Assembly: GCF_024055795.1 (NCBI RefSeq)
Contig: NZ_JAMXMY010000016.1
Coordinates: 62,001 to 126,000 of the forward strand
Direction of reading: 5' to 3'
Length of the DNA: 64,000 bases
Source of the DNA: Actinoallomurus purpureus
Lineage (GTDB): Bacteria > Actinomycetota > Actinomycetes > Streptosporangiales > Streptosporangiaceae
Position 1 is the stretch's first letter, and each line of letters begins with the position of its first letter. The position numbers were made by a program, and so were the translations under genes. Shown here one piece after another: positions 44,673 to 53,040 of this stretch. Below the pieces are notes generated by a model. The model ran no database searches and was not told the origin of the DNA. It saw nothing but the letters and a program-made list of their open reading frames with translations.

Positions 44673-46748
44673 TCAGTTCTCGATCACTGCCATGGAGGAG
44701 ACGGCGGCGTCGGCGACGCCGAGACGCTCGGCCTGGTCGAGCAGCTCACGCGCCTTCTCACCGTCGGCGCCTCCGGCCTTGATCCGCTGCATGAGCAGCG
44801 CGGACAGGGTCAGGTTCTTCACGTCGTCGGTGTTGATCGACCCGGCGAGCCGGGCGAGGTCCTCCGGCAGGCTGCGCGAGCCGTTCAGCCAGGGACCGGC
44901 GAGCCGCTGCGCCACGTCGGAGTGCTCGACGAACCCGTCGACGCCCTTGCCGACGCTGATCGCGCCGACGACCTTGTCGAAGAAGGCGGTGTCGCCGCCG
45001 ACGATGTCGATGTCGGCGTTCTGCAGGCCGGTGGCCAGCACGGACGCCTGGGCCTCGACGACCTCCCGCTGCACGGTGAGGCCGGCGAGCCGGATCTCCT
45101 TCTCGGCCTCCAGGCGCAGGCGGTACTCCTCGTGCCCACGAGTGGCGTCGTCCATCGCGGCCATGCCGGCGGCCTTGTCGGTGAGCCCCTCCGCCTCGGC
45201 CTTGAGCTTCTCGCGGATCCCGTCCGCGTCGGCCAGGGCCTTCTCGCGGTTCGCGATGGCCGCCGCGCGACCGGTCTTCTCGATGGACTCGGCCTCGGCC
45301 AGGGCCTTCTCGCGGTTGACGGCGGCCTCGGCGCGGCCGACCTTCTCGACCGCCTCCGCGTCGCGCTCACGCACCTGGACGTCGGCCAGGCCCGCGGCGG
45401 CGGCCTCCGCCTGGATGCCCTCGGCGAGCCGGATCTTGGCCTGGGCGTCGAGCTCGGACGTCTTCTGCCGGGCCTCGGCCAGCAGGACCTCCTCGCGGGC
45501 CTTGAACTTGGCGGCCTCCTCGGCGGCCTCGGCCGCCTTGATGCCCTTGACCAGGTTCTCCTGGGCCTCCGCCTCGGCCTGGATGATCACGGCCTGGCGG
45601 GTCCGCTCGGCCTCCTCGACGACCCGCAGCTTCTTGATGATCTCTTCCTGCTCGGCGACGGTCTTCTCGACCGCGATCCGCTCGCGGACCACCTCGGCGA
45701 TCTCCCGCTTCTCCGCCTCGACCTCTTTGTCCTTGGCGATGCGGGACAGCTCGGTCTCCCGTTCGCGGGCGATCACCTCGAGCATGCGGTCCTTCTCGAT
45801 CCGCTCGTTCTCGACGGCGATGACGCGTTCCTTGTTCTTCTCCGCGACGGCGATCTCGCGATTGCGGTTCTCCTGCTGGACGCCCAGCTGCTCGTCGGTG
45901 CGGATGTTCGCCGTCTGCGAGGTCAGCCGCTCCTCGGCCTGGACCTTGGCGATCTCGGCCTCCTCGCGGGCCCGTACGGTCTCGATCTCCCGCTTCTTCT
46001 TGACCTCCGCCTCGGCCTGCCGGCGTTCGAGCTCCAGGATGGCCTCCCGCGCGTCGACGTTCTGGCGGGTGATCTCCTTCTCCTCGTTGCGCTGGAACTC
46101 GTTGGTGCGCACGTGCTCGATGGCGGTGAGCTCGGTGATCTTCCGGATGCCCTGGGCGTCCAGGATGTTCGTGGGGTTGAGGCTCTGCAGCGCCGTCTGC
46201 TCGAGGTGGTCGATCGCCGCGTCCTCGAGGTGGTAGCCGTTCAGGTCGGTGCCGATGAGCTGCACGATCTGGTCGCGGAACTCGTGCCGGTGCGTGTACA
46301 GGTCGACGAAGTCCAGCTGCTTGCCGACGGTCTTCAGCGCCTCGGAGAACTTCGCGTTGAACAGCGTCTGCAGCGTCTCCTCGTGGCTGGCCCGCTGCGT
46401 GCCGATCGCCTGTGCCACCTGGATGACGTCCTCGATGGTCTTGTTGACCCGGACGAAGAACGTGATCTTGATGTCGGCGCGGATGTTGTCCCGGCAGATG
46501 AGGCCCTCGTGCCCGCTCCGCTCGATCTCGATGGTCTTCACCGAGATGTCCATCACCTCGGCCTTGTGCAGCACGGGCAGCACGATGGCGCCGGTGAAGG
46601 TGACGTCCACCTTTTTGATCTTGGAAACGATGAGGACCCGGCCCTGTTCGACCTTGCGGAAAAGCCGGCTGAACAGGTACGCCGTGCCGAGTGCGACGAT
46701 CAGGATCGCGCCGACGAGGACGGCGATCGCGATGCCGATGGAGTCCAT
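44673..46748 (-). CDS. Flotillin-family protein (YqiK-like)
   Basis: A 691-residue protein: N-terminal TM segment (IGIAIAVLVGAILIVALGTA), an SPFH/band-7 domain (~30-230, ending near EKEITRQNVDAREAILELER), a very long coiled coil rich in Ala/Glu/Lys/Arg (~215-560) and a C-terminal flotillin segment (ASVLATGLQNADIDIVGGDT). Flotillins oligomerise into membrane microdomain scaffolds. The ATG at 46748 (AAGGA six bases upstream) is preferred to the TTG just before it. The NfeD/YqiJ-like gene directly upstream and the AAA ATPase gene downstream form a co-directional set. Confidence 0.9.
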   Translation of the reverse strand: MDSIGIAIAVLVGAILIVALGTAYLFSRLFRKVEQGRVLIVSKIKKVDVTFTGAIVLPVLHKAEVMDISVKTIEIERSGHEGLICRDNIRADIKITFFVRVNKTIEDVIQVAQAIGTQRASHEETLQTLFNAKFSEALKTVGKQLDFVDLYTHRHEFRDQIVQLIGTDLNGYHLEDAAIDHLEQTALQSLNPTNILDAQGIRKITELTAIEHVRTNEFQRNEEKEITRQNVDAREAILELERRQAEAEVKKKREIETVRAREEAEIAKVQAEERLTSQTANIRTDEQLGVQQENRNREIAVAEKNKERVIAVENERIEKDRMLEVIARERETELSRIAKDKEVEAEKREIAEVVRERIAVEKTVAEQEEIIKKLRVVEEAERTRQAVIIQAEAEAQENLVKGIKAAEAAEEAAKFKAREEVLLAEARQKTSELDAQAKIRLAEGIQAEAAAAGLADVQVRERDAEAVEKVGRAEAAVNREKALAEAESIEKTGRAAAIANREKALADADGIREKLKAEAEGLTDKAAGMAAMDDATRGHEEYRLRLEAEKEIRLAGLTVQREVVEAQASVLATGLQNADIDIVGGDTAFFDKVVGAISVGKGVDGFVEHSDVAQRLAGPWLNGSRSLPEDLARLAGSINTDDVKNLTLSALLMQRIKAGGADGEKARELLDQAERLGVADAAVSSMAVIEN

Positions 46749-46772
46749 CAATGGTCCTTCTTACGGGGGAAT

Positions 46773-47351
46773 TCAGCTGGCTGGACGATGAGGATCGAGC
46801 TCGGCGTCATACGGCATCACCCAGAAGAACTGGCCGTCGGCGTCGTAGTCGAAGATCAATGCGGTACTGCCTGCTTTGAGGATCTCTTCGCCCGATTGGT
46901 TCCGTTGCTGGCGAACCTGAATGACGGCGGCCGAGCCGTCGGCGGCGCGCACCTCCGCCTGACCGAACGTCAGGTCTACCCGGCCGGTGCGGATGACGCA
47001 CATCCGGCCGACGAAGTCCTGCCGGGAGGGCAGTCTCTCCTCGGGGATCATGTAGCGCAGGGGCCGCATGAGCAGCCGGGTGACCAGGCCGGAGGCGACG
47101 AGCGCGGCGGCGAGCACCCCGATCGCCGGGACGGTCCCCGTCAGGTCCTCGCGGCGCAGGAGCACGGTGCCGGCCACGCCGGCGAACCACGCGAGCGCCG
47201 TGAACAGTGACAGCGCCACCGCCGTGACCATGGTCGCGGCCGCGTCCAGCAGTCCGACGACGACCAACAGCCAGTAGGCGAGGACGATCGCCAGGAGGGC
47301 ACCGAGGACGACGGCCGGAAAAGCGAGCGCCGCGTGGATGAATTCAGTCAT
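46773..47351 (-). CDS. NfeD/YqiJ-like membrane protein with OB-fold domain
   Basis: A 192-residue protein with three to four TM helices (to ~residue 95), then a cytoplasmic-facing OB-type beta domain (QDFVGRMCVIRTGRVDLTFG, AEVRAADGSAAVIQVRQQ). Proteins of this layout are encoded next to flotillins and are thought to work with them in membrane microdomains, as E. coli YqiJ-YqiK. GGAGG lies five bases before the ATG. First gene of the four-gene operon; the flotillin start follows its stop by 24 bases. The longer frame reaching 48320 is a shadow of the upstream gene. Confidence 0.8.
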   Translation of the reverse strand: MTEFIHAALAFPAVVLGALLAIVLAYWLLVVVGLLDAAATMVTAVALSLFTALAWFAGVAGTVLLRREDLTGTVPAIGVLAAALVASGLVTRLLMRPLRYMIPEERLPSRQDFVGRMCVIRTGRVDLTFGQAEVRAADGSAAVIQVRQQRNQSGEEILKAGSTALIFDYDADGQFFWVMPYDAELDPHRPAS

Positions 47352-47406
47352 GCGCGCCTCCCCATGGGCAATGCCGTCAGCGTTGCCGACCAGGCTTCCC
47401 GGCGCA

Positions 47407-47456
47407 CCTATAAGAGGGGAAAATCCCCGCTTATGCGGCGAAATCCTTTCGCCGCA
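47407..47456 (-). promoter_or_regulatory. Probable promoter/operator region of the flotillin operon
   Basis: Two palindromes sit ~60-105 bases before the NfeD-like start: TGCGGCGAAA-N3-TTTCGCCGCA (47434-47456) and GGGGA-AAA-TCCCC (47416-47428). A -10-like TATAGG lies on the minus strand at 47407-47412. The pair looks like a regulated promoter, but the factor is unknown. Confidence 0.45.
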
Positions 47457-47512
47457 GACGGCACCGTACCGCATCCCATCACCGGAGACGCGTGACGTAC
47501 GGCACATACGAT

Positions 47513-47562
47513 CCGACGCCAGGTCGTCCACGCGATCCTCCGCGTGGACGACCTGGCGTCGG
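47513..47562 (-). terminator. Very strong hairpin terminator after the DUF4157 gene
   Basis: Perfect 22-bp stem (CCGACGCCAGG...CACGCG and complement) with 6-base loop ATCCTC, 17 bases beyond the stop of the minus-strand DUF4157 gene. It insulates the flotillin operon from it. Confidence 0.75.
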
Positions 47563-47578
47563 TGCCGGCGCCTACGGC

Positions 47579-50500
47579 TCAGAAGAGACTGTCGCTCCAG
47601 CGGATCTCCTTGATGCCCGGCATGGTGCTGTCGTATCGCAGGACGTGCTGCTTGCGGTCCGACAGGAAGATGCTGAGGGTGTAGACGTCGCCCTCCTCGT
47701 CGACGAACTTCAGGTACATCAACCCCGAACCGATCCCCTTGGGTCCCTGCGCGTCGACCTCGAGGACGTAGTCGTAGTAGGCGGCGGTGGTGTCCAGCTT
47801 GATCGAGTAGACGCGGGCGCCGCTGTTCCCGACGATGACGCGGCTGAGGTCGGTGCTGCCGTTGATCTCCACCGTGTCCCCGGGGAACAGGGATCCGCTC
47901 CTGGCGACGGCCTTCCCCTTGACCCTTCCGGCATCGGTGGTGGAGAACGCCACGCGTGACGCATCGGCCGGGACGAGATGGAAGATCGCGCCATGGGCGT
48001 CGACCACCCACGGGGTGCCGTCCGGCCCGACCGCGATACGCGTGGCCCGGCCGGGAATGCGATCCCACTGCTGACCGCTCCAGGCGTAAATGTCGTTCCC
48101 GCCGCCGTCGGAGTCCTTGTTGGTGCCGATCGCCCAGGCGGTCGGGAGGACGCCGGTGGACACGGCGATGTCCGTCGCCAGGCCGGGAACGGCGCCCCAC
48201 CCGCTGCCCAGGGGTCCGCCCGGGTTCAGTCTGGCGATCCCCCCGGCCGCGTCGGCGACCCAGGGCAGTCCGCTCGGAGCCACCGAGATCGCGACGGCGG
48301 CACCTCCGGCCTGTTCCCACCGCTCCCCGGTCCAGCGCAGGATCGGATGTCCCTTGCCGTCGACGTCGGTCCGGCCGGTCACCCAGACCGACCCGTCGGC
48401 ACCCGCGCCGATGTCACTGGCGCCGCGCACCTGCTCGCCCGCGGAGTTCTTGCCGCTGGGGATTCCGCCCAGGTCGATGCCCGTCCAGTCCCGGCCGTTC
48501 CACCGCCAGATCCCTCCGTCGGCGCTCACGACCCACGGGGTGCCGGATCCGTCCACCGCGATGCGGGCCCCGCCGCCCGGAGCCGGAACCCAGGAGCTCC
48601 CCTCCAGCCGCTGGATCTTCTTGTCCTTCGTGACGGCCCAGACCGATCCGTCGCCGCCGACGGCGATGTCACTCGCCTCACCCGGGATCTGGACCCACCG
48701 CCACCCGCCTGTGGTGTCGATGGAGATCTCGCCGATGCGCGGTGACGCGACACGGACGCCCGCGATCCTGAAGTTGTCGAACAGCCCGATCGCGGTGTCG
48801 CGCTGGGCGTCGTTCCAGTGCTCGAGCGAGAGCATCGTGTCGCCGGCGCCACGCACGCTGGTCGGGAACCGGTTGAAGATCTGCGCCGTGGTGATGCTCG
48901 TGCCGCCATGAGCGATCAACTCGAGGATGGACTGCTGCGACAGGTGCGCGGTCTCGCTCGCGATCCGCACGCCGTCCCCGCCGTCGAGCATCGTGGAGTC
49001 GCCGTAGATCTCGAACGCCGCCGGATGGTCCACCGACGCGACGTGAAGTCCGCTCTTGTTGAAGTGGTCGTGCAGCACCCCGCTGGACATCTGCACGCCG
49101 GTGTTCCGCATGAGCGTCAGGTAGTGCTTGTACGCGTCCTCCTGAGAGCGGCGGCCGTCGGCCCTGACTCCCGACACGTCCCTCCGCCGCTGCGCCGCCC
49201 ACTGCTCGTCGGCCGTCTGGGGATCGCGGACCACCCCCCGCTTCGCCGGATCCAGGAACCCGTCGTAGAGACCGCGCGCCGCCAGTCCGCTCTGACGGGC
49301 GGTGGTCATCGTCTGGACCATCTTCCAGTCGGCCACCGGCATGAGCTTGCCCATGCCGGCCGCCCACTCGACGAACCACTGCATGACCAGCGTCTTGTTG
49401 ACCAGATGTCCGGCCGCGAACGAGTCGTGCAGGAAGTGGTCGGCGTAGCCGTGGTTCATCCAGGCGAGGTAGGTCAGTCTCTCCTTCGCGGCGGCGCTGC
49501 CCGCGTGGTGCGCCTGCGTCGCGTGGTCGCGGGCGATCAGATAGAACTGCTCCCACCGATACCACGAGCTCGGCGCGAAGTGACAGGCGTTCCGGCCGAC
49601 CACCGCGCCGTAATGATCGGTCCCTTTCGGACCGATTTTCTTCGTGAGCTCGTCGAGGGCCATCGTCTCGATCAACAGATCGAAGAAGTCCCAGCCGAGG
49701 TTCATGACCACCGCGTTCTTGAAGTGCACCGAGCCCGGCGTCACCGGAGTGTCCAGGAGCCTGTTCACCCAGAGGTACGATTCCTGCCGGACCGCCTGGA
49801 GGATTGGTTCGAGAATCGCCTTCGGCTGACTGTCGAGTGCCGCCGGATTGGCCAGATAATCGGCCAACGTGTTGAGCTCTCCGTAGGTGACGAGCAGTCC
49901 GCTGCCCCTGAGCCGGAGCGTACGGATGGAAGAGAATTTACCTCTGATCGCTTCGGGCGTGACCGCGTCCGGGTCGTTCCACCACATCTCCAGGAACACC
50001 CGCAGCTCCTCGAGTTTCGTCTTACGGTCTCCCCTCCTCATGGTGATCGCGTCGAGATCGGCGGGCAGCGCGTCGCCGAGCAGGCGATGCTCCCATGAGG
50101 CATGACGCTGCAAAACCAACTGCTCCGAGTCCGCCAGCCGGCGGACGGACGGCTTCACCGCCCGCGGCGGCGGCGCGCCGCGGAGGAAGGCGTCGGCGAG
50201 CGAACGCGCGTCCGACTCGCAGGTGTCGGCGGGATCCGAGACGGACGCCCCGGCCGCGTAGGGCAGGCGCGCACCGGCCTGCTGCACCGCGTGGGCGGTC
50301 TCGTGGACGAGCAGCCGGAGCCCGGCGCGGGAGTGCGGAGCGAAGGCGCCCGCCGCGAAGAAGACGTCGGCGCCGACCGTCACCGCCTCCGCGGAGAGGG
50401 CGCGGCAGATGCGATCGGCGTTCTCGTCGGCGTTTATCCGGAGTCGGGACAGGTCGGCGCCGTGAAAGGTCTCCAGTACCGACCTCAAGCGCCCTTCGAT

Positions 50501-50590
50501 CCGCTCACCGGCGCCCAGAGCGCCCCGGATTTGACGATCGAGGGATTTCGCGATGCGGTTTTGGGCAGCGTTCAACGACGAATCGACCAT
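47579..50590 (-). CDS. Large DUF4157 / phospholipase-C-like / tectonin-propeller protein (candidate injection-system effector)
   Basis: A 1003-residue protein without signal peptide. Order: DUF4157 domain (~45-110) with the zinc-peptidase-like H96-E-T-A-H100 and VQQ; a linker; an alpha-helical domain at ~300-470 whose motif AWMNHGYADHFLHDSFAAGH resembles zinc-dependent phospholipase C/S1-P1 folds; tectonin/WD-like repeats at ~600-870 (IPGEASDIAVGGDGSVWAV, GVGARIAVDGSG-type blades, WVVDAHGAIFHL); and a C-terminal beta domain of ~120 residues. DUF4157 is known as a hallmark of extracellular contractile injection system (eCIS) cargo, so this may be a translocated toxin. The ATG at 50590 has GAAGG seven bases upstream; the longer frame is noise. 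Single gene, terminated by a strong hairpin. Confidence 0.75.
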   Translation of the reverse strand: MVDSSLNAAQNRIAKSLDRQIRGALGAGERIEGRLRSVLETFHGADLSRLRINADENADRICRALSAEAVTVGADVFFAAGAFAPHSRAGLRLLVHETAHAVQQAGARLPYAAGASVSDPADTCESDARSLADAFLRGAPPPRAVKPSVRRLADSEQLVLQRHASWEHRLLGDALPADLDAITMRRGDRKTKLEELRVFLEMWWNDPDAVTPEAIRGKFSSIRTLRLRGSGLLVTYGELNTLADYLANPAALDSQPKAILEPILQAVRQESYLWVNRLLDTPVTPGSVHFKNAVVMNLGWDFFDLLIETMALDELTKKIGPKGTDHYGAVVGRNACHFAPSSWYRWEQFYLIARDHATQAHHAGSAAAKERLTYLAWMNHGYADHFLHDSFAAGHLVNKTLVMQWFVEWAAGMGKLMPVADWKMVQTMTTARQSGLAARGLYDGFLDPAKRGVVRDPQTADEQWAAQRRRDVSGVRADGRRSQEDAYKHYLTLMRNTGVQMSSGVLHDHFNKSGLHVASVDHPAAFEIYGDSTMLDGGDGVRIASETAHLSQQSILELIAHGGTSITTAQIFNRFPTSVRGAGDTMLSLEHWNDAQRDTAIGLFDNFRIAGVRVASPRIGEISIDTTGGWRWVQIPGEASDIAVGGDGSVWAVTKDKKIQRLEGSSWVPAPGGGARIAVDGSGTPWVVSADGGIWRWNGRDWTGIDLGGIPSGKNSAGEQVRGASDIGAGADGSVWVTGRTDVDGKGHPILRWTGERWEQAGGAAVAISVAPSGLPWVADAAGGIARLNPGGPLGSGWGAVPGLATDIAVSTGVLPTAWAIGTNKDSDGGGNDIYAWSGQQWDRIPGRATRIAVGPDGTPWVVDAHGAIFHLVPADASRVAFSTTDAGRVKGKAVARSGSLFPGDTVEINGSTDLSRVIVGNSGARVYSIKLDTTAAYYDYVLEVDAQGPKGIGSGLMYLKFVDEEGDVYTLSIFLSDRKQHVLRYDSTMPGIKEIRWSDSLF

Positions 50591-50928
50591 TGTTCTGCCT
50601 TCCAGATGTCCCGGCGCGGCCTGACACTTCCCCGAGTTTCCGATCAAGGCACCCGATAGATGCGTGACCGGATGGAAACGCCCCGTGAGCGAATCACATC
50701 GAGGCGCATGCGACAAGAGGCCGAAGATCGCCTGACAGGCTCGCGAATGACGCATGCACGCAGGACGCCCGGCGGCGACCGTGAAGGTGATAGGAGTCTG
50801 TCCACCGTGGTCACCGAACGCGGTCCACCGGCCCTGGTGGCACACAAGGCCCGGGTGATCCAGAAGAAGCCCGCGAGGATGCCTGGCTGGTTGTACAGTC
50901 AACCTTCTTCCTACGAGAGGAGGCGTGC
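50591..50928. other. Divergent promoter region
   Basis: About 340 bases between the DUF4157 gene and the PH-like gene. It has no supportable gene. An inverted repeat GGTTG-TACAGT-CAACC (50889-50904) lies 25 bases before the plus-strand start and may be an operator. Confidence 0.4.
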
Positions 50929-51378
50929 ATGGCCGCACGCGACTGGGTCATCAAGAAGGCCGCTTCGAAGATCATGGGTCCCGACGAGAGGCTGGTGGCG
51001 AGTTGCATGGCCAACCTGCCGGGCACCCTGAAGCGTGAGGGGTACTACGCGGCGCTGCAGAACGTCGTGGGCATCCGGTTCGTCGACGTGGCAGGTGAGG
51101 GCGGGCTGCCGCCGAAGATGAACATCGCGGTGACCGACCGGCGGGTGCTGCTGTTCGAGCAGTCGATGGTCGGCTTCGCGAAGGACCTGGTCGCCGAGAT
51201 ACCGATCGGCCAGATCGCCGGCGCCCGGGTCACCGAGACCGGCCGGGCGCAGGTGACGGTCAAGGTCCACAACTTCGTGATCACCTTTGCCAACGGCGCG
51301 GATCTCGAACTGGAGTCCGCCGACAAGGGCGGAGTCAACAACCTGGTCGGCGCGATCAACGGCCGCGTACGGCACTGA
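50929..51378 (+). CDS. Small cytoplasmic PH-like beta protein of unknown function
   Basis: A 149-residue protein without signal or TM segment. It begins with a helix (DWVIKKAASKIMGPDERLVA), then alternating beta strands with the pattern NIAVTDRRVLLFEQSMVGFA, VAEIPIGQIAGARV, AQVTVKVHNFVITFANGADL. The 'vTdrRvl.f.....k...eipl.qI' pattern is typical of bacterial PH-like domains (YokE/bPH type), so a membrane- or protein-binding role is possible; this is inference. GAGGAGG lies six bases before the ATG. TetR gene follows after 30 bases and may be co-transcribed. Confidence 0.65.
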   Translation: MAARDWVIKKAASKIMGPDERLVASCMANLPGTLKREGYYAALQNVVGIRFVDVAGEGGLPPKMNIAVTDRRVLLFEQSMVGFAKDLVAEIPIGQIAGARVTETGRAQVTVKVHNFVITFANGADLELESADKGGVNNLVGAINGRVRH

Positions 51379-51408
51379 CGAGCGCGTTCTGCGGCGACAG
51401 GCGGGACA

Positions 51409-52080
51409 ATGGTGAGTCCATCACCGCTTCCCGGGGGGTTTCGCTTGTCGCCACGTTCGGCCCGTGTCAACCAGGAGTTGCGGGAGCAGTCCCGGCGCCG
51501 GATCCTCGAGGCGGCCCTGACGCTGTTCGCCGAACGCGGGTACGAAGGCGCCACGATCTCGCAGATCGCCGAGCGCGCGGGGGTCGCCCGTGGGCTCGTT
51601 TCGTACTACTTCCCGGCGAAGGAGGAACTGCTCCAGGAACTGCTCGGCCAAGCGCTCAACGGCATCCTCGCGGGGACCGACCCGGTCGACGGAGAGGTCA
51701 GCGCGGATCAGCGGCTGGCCGGGGTGATCGACCGGACCCTCGCGATGGCGCGAGACACCATCGGGGTCCAGCGGCTGGTGCTCTGCCTGATGCTGCAGCC
51801 TGCGACCCGCGAGATCTTCATCAAGGTCGAGTCGGCCAAGGCGGGCGTCATCGAGGAGTTCGAGAACCGCCTCAGGCAGATCTTCGCCGACCGCGGGGCC
51901 GAGGATCCCGCTCTGGAGGAGGTCATGTTCCGCAGCGTCCTGGAAGGTGTGATCTTCAAGCTGGCGGTCTATCCGCAGACGTACCCGTTCGCGGCGGTCC
52001 GCCATCGGCTGTTCACGATGTACGGGCTGCCGGCCGGCGGCCCGCCCGCCGAGCCGGTCGGACGCCTTCGCGCGCACTGA
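51409..52080 (+). CDS. TetR-family transcriptional regulator C
   Basis: A 223-residue repressor: HTH RRRILEAALTLFAERGYEGA, TISQIAERAGVARGLVSYYF, then the usual helical effector domain (LVLCLMLQPATREIFIKVES). The start is uncertain: ATG 51409 is listed, but a TTG at 51445 with GGGGGG six bases upstream would give the usual short N-terminus (SPRSARVNQELREQ). The alpha/beta hydrolase 101 bases downstream in the same direction is the likely co-regulated gene. Confidence 0.75.
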   Translation: MVSPSPLPGGFRLSPRSARVNQELREQSRRRILEAALTLFAERGYEGATISQIAERAGVARGLVSYYFPAKEELLQELLGQALNGILAGTDPVDGEVSADQRLAGVIDRTLAMARDTIGVQRLVLCLMLQPATREIFIKVESAKAGVIEEFENRLRQIFADRGAEDPALEEVMFRSVLEGVIFKLAVYPQTYPFAAVRHRLFTMYGLPAGGPPAEPVGRLRAH

Positions 52081-52181
52081 ACGCCCCGCCTGACCAAAAA
52101 GCACCCCGGGGACCGATGAGTTCCGTGCGGCCGCGCGGTCGGAACACCTGACCGCATCCGTACAACGAAAGGACCACCGGC

Positions 52182-52892
52182 ATGGCCACCTTCGTCCTGA
52201 TCCCCGGTGCGGCGTCCGGCCCGGAGTACTGGCACCTCCTCACGGCCGAACTGCGGAGGCGCGGCCACGACGTCGTGGCCGTGGACCTGCCCTGCGAGGA
52301 CGACTCCGCCGGGCTGTCCGAGTACGCCGACGCCGTGGTCCGGCAGACCCGCGACCGCGCCGACCTGACGCTCGTGGCGCACTCCTTCGGCGGGTTCACC
52401 GCGCCGCTGGCGTGCGAACGCGTGCCGGTCGATCTCCTGGTGATGCTGACGGCGATGATCCCCGCCCCTGGTGAGCCGGCCGGCGCATGGGAGACCGCCA
52501 CCGGCCACGAGCGGGCGCTGCGCGAGGAGGCCCGGCGCCACGGCGTACCGGAGGGGGACACGGAGGCGATCTTCTTCCACGACGTCGCCCCGGAACTGGC
52601 GGCGGAGACGGAGCGGCACGCGCGGGGCCAGTCGGCCACTCCGTTCGAGAAGCCGTGGCCGCTTCCCGCATGGCCGAACGTGTCGACGAAATTCCTGCTC
52701 TGCCGCGACGACCGATTCTTCCCCGCCGAATTCACGCGCCGGGTCGTACGGGACCGCCTCGGCATCGTTCCCGACGAGATGCCCGGCGGCCACATGGTCA
52801 TGCTCAGCCGCTCCGGCGAACTCGCCGACCGTCTGGTCGCCTACCAGGGCAAGGCCGGAGCCGGCGCCGCGGCCCCGCACGTGTCACCCTGA
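52182..52892 (+). CDS. Alpha/beta hydrolase (esterase/salicylate-esterase-like)
   Basis: A 236-residue hydrolase of the compact group with FVLIPGAASGPEYWHLLTAE at the N-terminus, nucleophile in VAHSFGGFTAPL, acid in FLLCRDDRFFP and histidine in MPGGHMVMLSRSGEL. This is the MES/HNL-like branch of esterases, in which the 'HMVMLSRP' ending is typical. Substrate unknown. AAAGGA nine bases before the ATG. It follows the TetR gene and is probably regulated by it. Confidence 0.8.
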   Translation: MATFVLIPGAASGPEYWHLLTAELRRRGHDVVAVDLPCEDDSAGLSEYADAVVRQTRDRADLTLVAHSFGGFTAPLACERVPVDLLVMLTAMIPAPGEPAGAWETATGHERALREEARRHGVPEGDTEAIFFHDVAPELAAETERHARGQSATPFEKPWPLPAWPNVSTKFLLCRDDRFFPAEFTRRVVRDRLGIVPDEMPGGHMVMLSRSGELADRLVAYQGKAGAGAAAPHVSP

Positions 52893-53040
52893 CGGCGCCG
52901 CCCTGTGGGAACGGACCGACTCACTGCGGCCCTCGAACCTCGGGTCCCTCGTCCACACGACCGTCCTGGTGAGGCCGAGGCCACGGAGCCCGCACCCGGC
53001 GCGCTGACCCCGGGCGATCACCGCCTGCGAGGATGGCGAC

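Noticed and set aside
41983-46236. 1417-residue plus-strand open frame across the AAA and flotillin genes
   Set aside because: It spans two well-supported genes on the other strand, is low-complexity, and has no homologous motif; GC-driven shadow.
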